From NCBI GenBank assembly GCA_020436225.1, contig JAGQYE010000103.1:1-37977 (forward strand): a stretch of DNA of 37,977 nt, given 5' to 3'. The notes beneath the pieces were generated by a model. That model was given only the letters and a program-made list of their open reading frames with translations. It made no database searches and was not told the origin of the DNA. Shown piece by piece: positions 1-8,819 of this stretch. The position numbers and the translations under genes are program-made. The stretch comes from Bacteroidota bacterium. GTDB taxonomy: Bacteria > Bacteroidota > Bacteroidia > Chitinophagales > JADIYW01. Each line of letters opens with the position of its first letter. Within the stretch, counting starts at the first letter, position 1.

Positions 1-87
1 GGGAATGACATTCCGAATCGAAAATACGCAGAGTCCACTATGTGAGACTCTGCTTGCAAAGATGATACCTTGTTGGTGGCAGTTTTT
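1..87. repeat. Repeat module B, copy 1 (cut by window start)
   Basis: These bases are identical to 255-341, an exact 87-bp direct repeat. The module contains the inverted repeat GCAGAGTC (28-35) / GACTCTGC (46-53) around a 10-base loop, then an unpaired tail ending in GGCAGTTTTT. The first six bases (GGGAAT) are the right half of an ATTCCC-N8-GGGAAT hairpin whose left half lies outside the window. No reading frame here looks like a gene. Confidence 0.9.
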
Positions 88-190
88 ATTGAATAGTTAG
101 GTTTATTTTTCGTCCAAGTCCAAACTCAATAAGTTTATAGAGGGTTGAAAGTTGTATGTCGCTGTGTCCGTTTTCAATCCTTGTTTTAAT
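86..190 (-). pseudogene. Remnant of an XRE-type helix-turn-helix gene (C-terminal end only)
   Basis: Read on the minus strand, this segment gives about 35 residues ending in a stop codon, including RIENGHSDIQLSTLYKLIEF and a hydrophobic tail. The pattern R-I-E-N-G...D-I-Q-L-S-T-L is typical of the second half of an XRE/Cro HTH domain, as in many HigA-like antitoxins. No N-terminal half is present: the frame runs straight into palindromic repeat DNA at 191, and a repeat copy also ends at 87, so the fragment fills exactly the gap between two repeat copies. I read it as a broken gene, not a working regulator. The family call rests on a short motif and is moderate only; a chance match is possible. 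Confidence 0.45.
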
Positions 191-266
191 TTCTTTCCCA
201 GCAGAGTCTCTCGTAGAGGACTCTGCGTCAGTTTTATGAGATTCCCGCTTCTGCGGGAATGACATT
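191..266. repeat. Repeat module A, copy 1
   Basis: A 76-bp module repeated at 341-417 with a single extra A. It has two hairpins: GCAGAGTC (201-208) / GACTCTGC (219-226), and ATTCCCGC-TTCT-GCGGGAAT (241-260). It is followed at once by module B (255-341), so the two modules share the GGGAAT end. The same module, inverted, occurs near 17464-17537 downstream of aroB. Confidence 0.9.
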
Positions 267-341
267 CCGAATCGAAAATACGCAGAGTCCACTATGTGAG
301 ACTCTGCTTGCAAAGATGATACCTTGTTGGTGGCAGTTTTT
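255..341. repeat. Repeat module B, copy 2
   Basis: Exact 87-bp copy of 1-87. The inverted repeat GCAGAGTC/GACTCTGC lies at 282-289/300-307 with loop CACTATGTGA. Module A uses the same 8-bp arms around a different loop (TCTCGTAGAG), so the arms are the constant part. Confidence 0.9.
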
Positions 342-417
342 TCTTTCCCAGCAGAGTCTCTCGTAGAGGACTCTGCGTCAGTTTTAATGAGATTCCCGCT
401 TCTGCGGGAATGACATT
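341..417. repeat. Repeat module A, copy 2
   Basis: A 77-bp copy of 191-266 with one extra A. The ATTCCCGCTTCTGCGGGAAT hairpin is at 392-411, 31 bases beyond the mqnE stop codon, so on the minus strand it may also mark or protect the 3' end of the mqnE message. That role is inference. Confidence 0.88.
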
Positions 418-442
418 TATTCCAAACTGCCAACTGTATAAT

Positions 443-1627
443 TTAATACATTCGTGCTTTTTCTTTTTCGTCTTCTTCAAAAACAACATAAGTATAATCT
501 TGCACCACATTATAAAGTGTATCGCGTTCTATTGGCGTTCTGCCAACGGCTTTTATCAGGTTGACTAATTCGCGTGTGCTCATTGCCGGTATTTGCTCTT
601 CACTTCCAGCCATCGAATAAATTTTGGTGGTATCATCTATCGTTCCATCTACATCATCCACACCAAAATTCAAACTGAGTTGAGTGGTATTTCTGCCTAT
701 CATTGCCCAATACGATTTGATGTGTTCAAAATTATCCAAATAAATTCGAGCGATAGCGTAGTTGCGTAAATCTTCGGTAATCGTTGCTTCGGGCAAATGT
801 TCCATTTCGTTGTGTTGGTTTCTAAATTTCAATGGAATAAAAGCATTAAAGCCGTGTGTTTTATCTTGTAGCTGGCGCAAGCGTTCCATGTGATCCACGC
901 GATGCGTAAAGTTTTCTATATGACCATACAACATCGTCGCATTGCTTGGAATGCCAAGTTGATGAGCTGTTTCGTGAATACTCAGCCATTCTTCTGCCGA
1001 GCATTTTCCACCGGCAATTTCATCTCTAATTTTGCTGTCAAAAATTTCGGCGCCTCCACCCGGCATGGAATCTAATCCGGCATTTTTCATTGCTTGCATA
1101 CCTTCTGCATAACTAACCTTTGCTTTCTTAAAAATATAATGATATTCTACCGGCGTCAACGCTTTGATATGCAATTCAGGTCGATGTTGCTTAATGGCTT
1201 TAAACAAATCTTGATAGAAATTAAAATCTTGTTTTGGAATAACGCCGCCTGTAATATGCACTTCCGTAACCGGCTGACCGTCGTATTGTTTTATCTTATT
1301 TAAGATATCATCAATGGACAATTCCCAGCCTTCTTCGCGATGTTTTATCAAACGAGAATAAGAACAAAATTTACAAGAATAAACACAAACATTGGTCGGT
1401 TCTACATGAAAGTTTCTATTGAAATAAGTCTTGTTGCCGTGTTTTTTATTTCTGATATAATTGGCTAACATGCCTACAAAACCTAACTCGCCTTTTTCAT
1501 AAAGTAGTACACCTTCATCAAAAGAAATACGTTCGTTGTTTAATACTTTTTCAGCAATAGATTTTAGTGCTGAGTCAATTTTTGTATTTTCTAATATGGT
1601 ATATATCGGTGATGGTGATGCAGTCAT
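443..1627 (-). CDS. mqnE: Aminofutalosine synthase (radical SAM), menaquinone synthesis
   Basis: A 394-aa radical SAM enzyme of the MqnE/CofH group. MqnE joins SAM and a chorismate-derived enolpyruvyl benzoate to give aminofutalosine in the futalosine route to menaquinone. The [4Fe-4S] cysteines are C81, C85 and C88 (CVYSCKFC, the CxxxCxxC form), preceded by FHVEPTNVC, and the GLDSMPGGGAEIFD segment is characteristic of MqnE-type rather than CofH or MqnC proteins. Length is normal for the family. It lies 61 bases downstream of hemH on the same strand, so co-transcription is possible. The start is the only good upstream ATG. The partner mqn genes are not in this window. The main alternative, MqnC, is less likely given the GLDSMPGGGAE segment. 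Confidence 0.9.
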   Translation of the reverse strand: MTASPSPIYTILENTKIDSALKSIAEKVLNNERISFDEGVLLYEKGELGFVGMLANYIRNKKHGNKTYFNRNFHVEPTNVCVYSCKFCSYSRLIKHREEGWELSIDDILNKIKQYDGQPVTEVHITGGVIPKQDFNFYQDLFKAIKQHRPELHIKALTPVEYHYIFKKAKVSYAEGMQAMKNAGLDSMPGGGAEIFDSKIRDEIAGGKCSAEEWLSIHETAHQLGIPSNATMLYGHIENFTHRVDHMERLRQLQDKTHGFNAFIPLKFRNQHNEMEHLPEATITEDLRNYAIARIYLDNFEHIKSYWAMIGRNTTQLSLNFGVDDVDGTIDDTTKIYSMAGSEEQIPAMSTRELVNLIKAVGRTPIERDTLYNVVQDYTYVVFEEDEKEKARMY

Positions 1628-1688
1628 ATTTTTCTAACAGTTTTACACTTTATAAGTTGTAAAGATAAGAAAGAAAATGAGCATAAAG

Positions 1689-2705
1689 TTATTGTTGCAC
1701 TAATGCACAAACGGCATCTACCCATTTATCTTCTGAGTTTAGGCTTTCTACCAAAGTTATGCTTTCGCCACCGAATTGTTGGAATAATTCAAGATATTCC
1801 ACGCGTATCTCGTATAAGGTTTCTAAACAATCGGCGACAAATGCCGGCGAAAACACCAATAATTTTTTCTTTCCGGCTTTGGCTAATGCCGGAATTACAT
1901 CTACAGTGTAAGGCTCTAACCACACTTCTTTTCCCAAACGAGATTGGAAAGTGGTGGTGTATTTTTCTTTTGGAAGATTTAATTTTTCAGTTATCAATTG
2001 GGTTGTAGCATAGCATTGAGCACGATAGCAATGTTGATTAGATGCTTGGATTTTTTCTGTACATTTTTCTTTTTCGCAATCGTGGTTTTGTTCGCTGTTT
2101 ACTCGTGTTAAATGTCTTGCCGGCAAACCGTGATACGAAAAAAGAATATGATCGTATTCTTCGAAATTATATTGCTTGGCTCGTTCTACCATAGCATCAA
2201 TGAACAAAGGAAAATCGTAAAACTGATGAATAAATTGAATAGAAGGAACGACATTCCAAGTGGAAATGGTTTCCATAACATGTTGCGCCACCGAGCCGTT
2301 GCACGCCGAAGAATATTGCGGAAACAACGGTAAAACTACAATCTTATCTACTTGCTGATTTTGTAATTTTTGCAAGGCACTTGCTGCCGATGGATGTTGA
2401 TAGCGCATGGCATATTCCACGATGTATTGCTCGCCTAATTGTGCTTGTACTTTTTGAGCTAAATCTTGTAGATGGAACAACAAAGGAGAACCGCGTTCTT
2501 TGTCCCAAATTTCTCGATATGTTTTAGCTGAATTTTTATAGCGTGCCGGGACAATAATGCCTCGCACTAATAAATTTCTTTTAAAAGTATTGTAGTCAAT
2601 GACACGTTCATCCATCAGAAATTCTATCAAGTATTTATAAACATCTTTATTTCCCGGAGATTCCGGAGTACCTAAATTTGCCAATAAAATGCCTGTTTTC
2701 TTCAT
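1689..2705 (-). CDS. hemH: Ferrochelatase
   Basis: A 338-aa protein, full length for bacterial ferrochelatase, which inserts ferrous iron into protoporphyrin IX in the last step of the classical heme pathway. Visible family marks are LLANLGTPESP at the N-terminus, the active-site segment FSYHGLPARH with catalytic His192, and VADCLETLYEI with conserved Glu295. A cysteine-rich patch (about residues 210-231: C210, C215, C226, C231) lies between the two. It is the first gene of a possible hemH-mqnE pair; both serve respiration. Confidence 0.96.
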   Translation of the reverse strand: MKKTGILLANLGTPESPGNKDVYKYLIEFLMDERVIDYNTFKRNLLVRGIIVPARYKNSAKTYREIWDKERGSPLLFHLQDLAQKVQAQLGEQYIVEYAMRYQHPSAASALQKLQNQQVDKIVVLPLFPQYSSACNGSVAQHVMETISTWNVVPSIQFIHQFYDFPLFIDAMVERAKQYNFEEYDHILFSYHGLPARHLTRVNSEQNHDCEKEKCTEKIQASNQHCYRAQCYATTQLITEKLNLPKEKYTTTFQSRLGKEVWLEPYTVDVIPALAKAGKKKLLVFSPAFVADCLETLYEIRVEYLELFQQFGGESITLVESLNSEDKWVDAVCALVQQ

Positions 2706-2937
2706 GACCGATTACATCAAAAACTGCACAAAAATAAGCTAAAATTACAGCACTTTAAAAGCTGACAAAGAATGTAACAAAGATTTATTCTGTAAGTCAG
2801 ATATTTATTAGAAAAAATTAAATCGGGCCGGCAAATTGCGCAGACCCGATTCTTAAAAACACGCATCAAACCCCAATAAAAACGATGGTGTTTTTATATT
2901 GTTGAATAAAAATAAATAGACATCATTCAATCATTTT
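2706..2937. other. Intergenic region, porP end to hemH start
   Basis: A 232-bp AT-rich gap upstream of hemH and downstream of the PorP/SprF-like gene. It holds the terminator hairpin at 2821-2851. No supported small gene was seen. A hemH promoter is expected here, but no convincing Bacteroidota box pair stood out. Confidence 0.5.
2811..2851 (-). terminator. Rho-independent terminator of the PKD/PorP operon
   Basis: On the minus strand a perfect 7-bp stem, AATCGGG (2845-2851) with CCCGATT (2821-2827), is followed by the T-rich tract TAATTTTTTC. It lies 86 bases after the PorP-like stop codon, as expected for the end of that operon. Confidence 0.7.
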
Positions 2938-3966
2938 TTAGAATGACATTGTTGGGCAAAATATTGGTTTAACCGGTTGTTTATGTTCTTTAAACATCAA
3001 TCCGGAATAGGAAATAGAAATTTCGCCTGTTCCGTTAAATTTACTGGCTTTGGTTAATTTAGAAACGTTGATATCGTAGTTTACTGTTATGTTCAATCCT
3101 TTATATTCCATCTTAATTGCCGGAATGATGGCATCCATATATCTATACCACAAACCAAAATTGATGGCGAAGTTTTCTTTATTATTTTTTTGCATGCCAT
3201 ATCTGGCAAAAGAGCCAAACATAATTTCGTAATTGGGTCCTTGTTTTTGATAAATTGCAGAAGGCAACAACGACCATGTTCCTTTTAAAACAACTTCACC
3301 GCCTACCATTGCAGCAAATCTTCTATACAATCTGTTTTCTTGGTCGTGATAGAATGATACATTTGGTCTTATCAAATTAAATGCGGAAAAACTAACATAC
3401 AAATTAGTGTGTGCTTTAGGTGCATAGGAATATAAACCGCCCACTGCTAAATTGTAATCTATTTGTTTTGGATTGATGCCATTTTCTAAAGGATCGATGG
3501 AGCCATCAAAACCATCATAGCCATTAAATTGATTGCCAAAAGTTGCTCTACTCATATCAAATTTGCGAAGCGACATGCCATTTTGAATGCCGAAGCCTAA
3601 GATATGTCTATAATTCCTATCTAACACTTGCAAATATGAAACATTCAAATTAAACGAAGTGGTATTAAAATGTACTTCTCCGGCTCTATCGTGCAAAATG
3701 TCTAATCCAACGCCGATTATTGAACTTGGTTTTTTATTTTTCAGTAGCGATAATTGTGCTGTTGCACCAACAGTTTGGTAAGCGCTGGCAACGCTACTCC
3801 ATTGGTTTTTATAAGAAGCTGCTACCATATAATCGTTATTGATGAAGCCTGTAAAAGCAGGATTTATATTCGAAGGAATAGAATAAAATTGAGATGAATT
3901 GACATCTTGAGATCTTGACTGATAGGCTAATAGCAACAGCAAAATGCCTAAAATAATATTTTTCAT
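2938..3966 (-). CDS. PorP/SprF family type IX secretion membrane protein
   Basis: A 342-aa outer-membrane beta-barrel protein of the PorP/SprF family. It has a signal peptide (MKNIILGILLLLLAYQSRSQ) and the typical opening that follows it, SQFYSIPSNINPAFTGF. Amphipathic strands follow (GVGLDILHDRAGEVHF, DRNYRHILGFGIQNG) and a late ALKMEYKGL-like region (IKMEYKGLNITVNYDIN). Members of this family are encoded beside large type B CTD substrates and help their export or surface anchoring in T9SS organisms. Here it lies 52 bases downstream of exactly such a substrate, on the same strand. I infer it is the dedicated partner of that protein rather than the core PorP; paralogues are common, so no symbol is given. 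Confidence 0.9.
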   Translation of the reverse strand: MKNIILGILLLLLAYQSRSQDVNSSQFYSIPSNINPAFTGFINNDYMVAASYKNQWSSVASAYQTVGATAQLSLLKNKKPSSIIGVGLDILHDRAGEVHFNTTSFNLNVSYLQVLDRNYRHILGFGIQNGMSLRKFDMSRATFGNQFNGYDGFDGSIDPLENGINPKQIDYNLAVGGLYSYAPKAHTNLYVSFSAFNLIRPNVSFYHDQENRLYRRFAAMVGGEVVLKGTWSLLPSAIYQKQGPNYEIMFGSFARYGMQKNNKENFAINFGLWYRYMDAIIPAIKMEYKGLNITVNYDINVSKLTKASKFNGTGEISISYSGLMFKEHKQPVKPIFCPTMSF

Positions 3967-4018
3967 AAATTGGGAATTAGGGTTATAAAATTTATGTTTC
4001 TGTTTTGGGTTTTATTTT

Positions 4019-7000
4019 TTATCTCAATAAAGTAATATCTCCTTTTTTGATAGTTCGTTGTCCGTCTATACAAATTACATCCATATAATACACAAACACG
4101 CCCGGATTTAATTTCTCTCCTTTAAATGTCCCGTCCCATGCAATATTGCTCGGGTCGGTAGATTCATATACCATTTGTCCCCAGCGATTAAAAATTCGAA
4201 GTAATTTTACAGAAGCCACGCCCGGTCCGAACACTTGGAACACATCATTTTGACCATCTCCATTTGGAGAGAAAGAATTTGGAACATACACCATTTTGCC
4301 TGCACAATCTTCAATCACTTGAATTTTTAAAACATCACTTGCTTTGCAACCAAACTCGTTTATAGCAGTTACTTTATAGGTTGTGTCTATTTCCGGCGAT
4401 GCCATTGGTGTTGGACAATCCGTACAAGACAATTTATAATCCGGACTCCAACTATAGGTTACTTGATTTGGAGAAGTAGCATCTAATTGAACCGATTGTC
4501 CGTTGATGATGATATGATCTTTTCCGGCTTGTACACTTGGAAGTGCTTTTACATTGACTACAACCGGAAGTTTTTGTGCTTGACATTTTCCATTTTCTAC
4601 AATAGCATAATAAGTTGTATTTGTTGTCGGGTAAACCAAAGGATTCAAATCTGAAGTGCTTGAAATAGTTGGCGACGACATCCATCGAATGCGTGTTTCA
4701 TTGAGAGAAGTATTTTCAGCATTTACATGTAATTGCACGGTATCTCCAATACACAAGATGGTATCAGGATATGCGTTGGCATTTACAGTTGTACGCACGG
4801 CAATATTTACAGAATCCATAACCGGACATTGCGGATAATTATACGCTTTGATATAATAAGTGGTTGTTTCGGTTGGTTTCGCCAATACACTATTGCCCAC
4901 TGCAGTATTCAATGTATTGCTTGGCGACCATTCTATTTTCAAAGGATTTCCATTTACGTTTAATGGAATTTCTTCTCCTTTACAAATCACTTTATCGCTA
5001 ATATGTTCGATTGTCGGCATCGAATAAACGGCCACATTAACGCTATCTTTTATGACGCAACCGAAAGTATTTTCTGCATAAAAATTTACTTTATAAACGC
5101 CAATACCAATTGGTTTGAATACATTTCCATTTCCTCTCGTTACTACATTATTTTCGTCTGTGAATGTCCAATAATGTTCTGTTACCGGAGAATTTGGAGA
5201 TGAATACAATGAATCATTTATTTTTATAGAACCTGTTCCATCACACAACACTGTTTTATCGACATTAAAATAAGATTCCATTCTGGCTACGTTAATTTTC
5301 TTGGTGGATATAATATTCACAGTGCAACCGTAATCATCTTTCAAGACTAAAGTTGGCGTAAACTCGCCTTCTCTTCTATAAATGTAATCCATTTCTTTAG
5401 CAAGCGTTCTGTCTAATTTAGTATCTCCATTTCCGAAGTCCCAAATAGATGTTGTTGTATTTTTGAAATCAGCGATAAATTTCACACCAAACGGTGCGCA
5501 ACCTCCATCCGGCATAAAAGAGAAACTGCCACTTGGTCCAGAAACTATGATATAATTTTCTTTAGAAATAGTATCCACGCAATTATTAGTATCAGTTACA
5601 ACTAATTTCACGTCAAAAGAATCGGAAGTCGTGTAAACGCCTTGTGGTGTTGGGTTGTTATCATTACTTGTGTTGCCGTTTCCAAAATCCCAATAGATGC
5701 TCTTCAATGGTGTGTTTGGTGGTGCTAACAATTGAAAATCAGTGATTAGATTCGGGCAAGTTTTGAATGTTTGATTAGCGGTAAAGTCAACATTCATTTT
5801 TTTAATTTGAATGAAATTTGGTTTTGTCATCACATCAACACAACCAAAGCCATCTGTTACTGTTAATGAAACTGTATAATTTCCACCGGCATGATAAATA
5901 TGTGTAGGTATAGAATCTGTAGAGGTTGTGCCATCTCCGAAATCCCATAAATATGTTGTTGCTGTAGGCGTTGATTTATTAATAAATTTAATTTCTGTTC
6001 CTTTACATACATCATTTCCTGTAACATCGAAATCTGCTTCTACTTTCGATACTTCCACATTTTTTGTAATATTTCCTTTGCAACCAAAAGCAGATTCTAC
6101 AGAAAGTTTTACAGGAAAAGAACCTAAAGCATTGTACGTATGCGCTACATCTTTTGTTGATGCGGTTGTGCCATCATTAAATTCCCAATTCCATTTTACT
6201 ATAGAATCATATTTACTGTAACTTGAATCTTTAAGCATCATATTTGCCGGCACGCAACCACTTGTTTTATCAAAGTTAAAATTAGCATGAGCATCTAAAA
6301 CGGTAATTGTATCTTTTATTATTGATTCCATAATACAACCGTTTTTATATCGAACAAACATTTTTACTTCAAATTTTCCTTCTTTATAATAAACGGCGTC
6401 ATAGCTATCACCAAATACTAATCCATTTCCTAAATCCCATAAATAATCGGTTATGTTCGTATCTTTTACTGCAGTAAACGTTACGTGTAATGGTTTACAT
6501 CCGATTTCTTTAGAAGCACTAAAACGAAATGAGTCGATATTGGTAAAGTGAATAACTTTCACGAGTGAATCGACACAACCTGTAGAGTCATTTTCCACTA
6601 CTAATGTTGCAGTTGCACTTATTGTATTTGCTGGATATGTATGTGTGAGGTAATCATCCATTGTGGTCAATACTGTACCATCGCCAAAATCCCAAATTGC
6701 TTTCGTATAACCTTTGGATTTATTATAAAATTTTATGGTCGTACTATTACATTCTGTTGTAAAATTAAAACTCGCTTTCGGATATGCTACGAATATATCT
6801 TTTACATCAATAGTATCCTTACAGTGATTATTTATGGCAATTAATTGTACTGTATAATAATCAGGTTGTGATGGCTCTTGATAGACATGTGTTGTATTTC
6901 TACCTTCGCCTGTGCCGTCTCCAAAATTCCAAATAAATTCTGTTGTTGGTACACCTCCGGTTGCTGTAAACGTAACAGTTTCTTTTCCTACACACACTTT

Positions 7001-8647
7001 TTCTAAATCGAAATCGCCGCTGAATGGATATCGTGGACCAACGTGAATAGGTCCAACATTTCCGACAATAGAATTACAAGGCGCATCATAAGTAACCACT
7101 ACTTGCACATTATAATCGCCGGCATTGGTATAAGTATGAGTCGGGTTTTCTTGGTTAGATGTTGTGCCATCACCAAAATTCCAAGTGATGCTTGTTGGTG
7201 TCCAATTATGCGTAAGGTTCGCATTAAAATTTACGGTTAATGCTTCGCATCCTTCCATTTTATCGGCAACCGGATTTACTTTATCCGGTCCAATCCACAA
7301 ATAGTCATTCATCACCAATTTATCTTTACAACCATTAGCAGAAGTTGCTTCTAAAGAAACAGAATAAAATCCGTCTCTTGGTAATGCAAAAGATGGTTGT
7401 GCATCAGTAGAAGCAACAAAAAAGCCTGACGGACCTGAAATATTCCATTTATATTCTGTCGCATTCGTGCTGGAATTAGTGAAATGAACAGTATATGGTT
7501 CGCATGACTTTAATTTATCTGCAACAAATGCTGCAGTTGGAGAAGTATTAACTACAATATTTTGACTAAAATTATCGCTACAGCCTTCGCTATTTGTTGC
7601 AGACAACGTAACTGTGTAGGTTCCGGCTGTGCTATATGAAATAGTTGGATTTGAACTTGTGCCTGTTGTTCCATCTCCAAAATTCCAATTGCAAAAAATT
7701 GGATTGTAATTGGAAGTCGTGCTTATATTGACATTTTTATCTGTACAAGCCGAAGTCGGCATATTTACATTTACATTAAAGTCTTCAATTTTAACGGCAT
7801 TTGGAATAGTTTTAGAAGTCGAACAATTATTCTCATCTTCCACCGTCAACGTAACATTGTAACTTCCGGGCGCATTGTATTGCGTGGTTGGATTAGCAAC
7901 AGCTGCCGTATTTCCATTTCCAAAATTCCAAGCATACGTAACAGGCGTTGACGCTGTAATAGTACTTTGGAAATTCGCATTAAACGGCACAAGGCAAGTT
8001 TGTGATTTATTGACAGAAAAATCTACTGTTGGCGGTGTCGCTTTCTTTATAAAATCCTTTATTGTTTTGGTATTCTTACAACCATTGGCATCTGTAACAA
8101 TTAGTGAAACTGTCAAGTTGCCGTTAAACGTATAAGTATGTAAAGGATTTTGAGTCGTTTCTGTTCTTCCATCGCCCATATCCCAAACCCATGAATTAAT
8201 TGGCGCATCTCCTTGACTCGATAAATCTTGGAATTGCACATTAAACGGAACGCAACCTGTACGTGGTGTTGCATTAAAATTTGAAGTTGGATCTTTAAAA
8301 ACTGTTACCGTTTTAGAAATTGTTGAAGTTTGATTGCCTTTAAAAATGGTCAATTTTATAGTGTATGTACCCGGCTGATTGAAAATTGCACTTGGATTAC
8401 AATTGTCAGAAGTATTGCCATTAATACCTAAATTCCAAAAACAACTATCTTGAAATCCTGTAGAAGTATTGGTAAAGTTAACGTACAAAGGCGCACAACC
8501 TTTATCTATACTCATCGAAAAGTTGGCAGACAATTGAGCATATCCTATTTGAGAAATTAAAGTTATTATCCCAAAAAGAGATAGACTTAATAAACTTTGA
8601 TTAAAAGACTTAAGTAATCTTCGCCAATAGCGAAATAAATGTAACAT
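4019..8647 (-). CDS. Large PKD-repeat surface protein with type B T9SS C-terminal domain
   Basis: A 1,542-aa secreted protein. A basic, hydrophobic N-terminal stretch (about residues 8-37, ending IGYAQ) is the signal peptide. About fourteen PKD-like repeats follow, marked by variants of W-x-F-G-D-G-T (for example ITWNFGDGTTS, YLWDFGDGTTS, AIWDFGDGTVL); a few have lost the core, such as EYKWNISGPSG. Several Ig/PKD-like modules with cysteine and TTTYY motifs come next. The last 95 residues (about 1448-1542), with YVPNSFSPNGDGQND, IFNRWGQMVYES and WDGTFKG, form the gliding-motility-associated CTD used as a type B T9SS signal. It is therefore probably exported and held at the surface or released, with adhesion as the likely role; the ligand is unknown. 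The start sits just upstream of the signal peptide. It is first in an operon with the PorP/SprF-like gene. Confidence 0.93.
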   Translation of the reverse strand: MLHLFRYWRRLLKSFNQSLLSLSLFGIITLISQIGYAQLSANFSMSIDKGCAPLYVNFTNTSTGFQDSCFWNLGINGNTSDNCNPSAIFNQPGTYTIKLTIFKGNQTSTISKTVTVFKDPTSNFNATPRTGCVPFNVQFQDLSSQGDAPINSWVWDMGDGRTETTQNPLHTYTFNGNLTVSLIVTDANGCKNTKTIKDFIKKATPPTVDFSVNKSQTCLVPFNANFQSTITASTPVTYAWNFGNGNTAAVANPTTQYNAPGSYNVTLTVEDENNCSTSKTIPNAVKIEDFNVNVNMPTSACTDKNVNISTTSNYNPIFCNWNFGDGTTGTSSNPTISYSTAGTYTVTLSATNSEGCSDNFSQNIVVNTSPTAAFVADKLKSCEPYTVHFTNSSTNATEYKWNISGPSGFFVASTDAQPSFALPRDGFYSVSLEATSANGCKDKLVMNDYLWIGPDKVNPVADKMEGCEALTVNFNANLTHNWTPTSITWNFGDGTTSNQENPTHTYTNAGDYNVQVVVTYDAPCNSIVGNVGPIHVGPRYPFSGDFDLEKVCVGKETVTFTATGGVPTTEFIWNFGDGTGEGRNTTHVYQEPSQPDYYTVQLIAINNHCKDTIDVKDIFVAYPKASFNFTTECNSTTIKFYNKSKGYTKAIWDFGDGTVLTTMDDYLTHTYPANTISATATLVVENDSTGCVDSLVKVIHFTNIDSFRFSASKEIGCKPLHVTFTAVKDTNITDYLWDLGNGLVFGDSYDAVYYKEGKFEVKMFVRYKNGCIMESIIKDTITVLDAHANFNFDKTSGCVPANMMLKDSSYSKYDSIVKWNWEFNDGTTASTKDVAHTYNALGSFPVKLSVESAFGCKGNITKNVEVSKVEADFDVTGNDVCKGTEIKFINKSTPTATTYLWDFGDGTTSTDSIPTHIYHAGGNYTVSLTVTDGFGCVDVMTKPNFIQIKKMNVDFTANQTFKTCPNLITDFQLLAPPNTPLKSIYWDFGNGNTSNDNNPTPQGVYTTSDSFDVKLVVTDTNNCVDTISKENYIIVSGPSGSFSFMPDGGCAPFGVKFIADFKNTTTSIWDFGNGDTKLDRTLAKEMDYIYRREGEFTPTLVLKDDYGCTVNIISTKKINVARMESYFNVDKTVLCDGTGSIKINDSLYSSPNSPVTEHYWTFTDENNVVTRGNGNVFKPIGIGVYKVNFYAENTFGCVIKDSVNVAVYSMPTIEHISDKVICKGEEIPLNVNGNPLKIEWSPSNTLNTAVGNSVLAKPTETTTYYIKAYNYPQCPVMDSVNIAVRTTVNANAYPDTILCIGDTVQLHVNAENTSLNETRIRWMSSPTISSTSDLNPLVYPTTNTTYYAIVENGKCQAQKLPVVVNVKALPSVQAGKDHIIINGQSVQLDATSPNQVTYSWSPDYKLSCTDCPTPMASPEIDTTYKVTAINEFGCKASDVLKIQVIEDCAGKMVYVPNSFSPNGDGQNDVFQVFGPGVASVKLLRIFNRWGQMVYESTDPSNIAWDGTFKGEKLNPGVFVYYMDVICIDGQRTIKKGDITLLR

Positions 8648-8672
8648 TGGGTTTGGGGTTTTAATGTTAATA

Positions 8673-8703
8673 CAAGATTAAGTATAAATTCTATAAATGT
8701 CAA
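8673..8703 (-). promoter_or_regulatory. Bacteroidota-type promoter of the PKD/PorP operon
   Basis: On the minus strand TTG (8701-8703) is followed after 20 bases by TAATCTTG (8673-8680), one base from the TAnnTTTG -7 consensus. The spacing fits the phylum's primary sigma factor. The start codon follows 26 bases further on. Confidence 0.6.
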
Positions 8704-8819
8704 GCCTGAAATAAAAAAAAATGAGAAATTTTATTTTTTTGTTGATTAAAAACAAGATTTTTTGGGTTTTATATGTTTGATGGTGAGCTTTATTCTTTAA
8801 TATTTATGATATTTGAAAT

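Noticed and set aside
191-417. CRISPR array
   Set aside because: The repeats are palindromic modules of unequal kind without regular unique spacers, and no cas genes are present.
86-433. Open frame of 115 codons on the minus strand and a second overlapping frame at 292-510
   Set aside because: Apart from the last 35 codons both consist of translated palindromic repeats; the same peptide pieces recur wherever the repeat occurs, which shows repeat DNA and not a conserved protein.
4452-8135. Open frames opposite and inside the PKD protein gene
   Set aside because: They mirror the repeated Thr/Asn/Gly-rich coding sequence and contain no recognisable protein motif.
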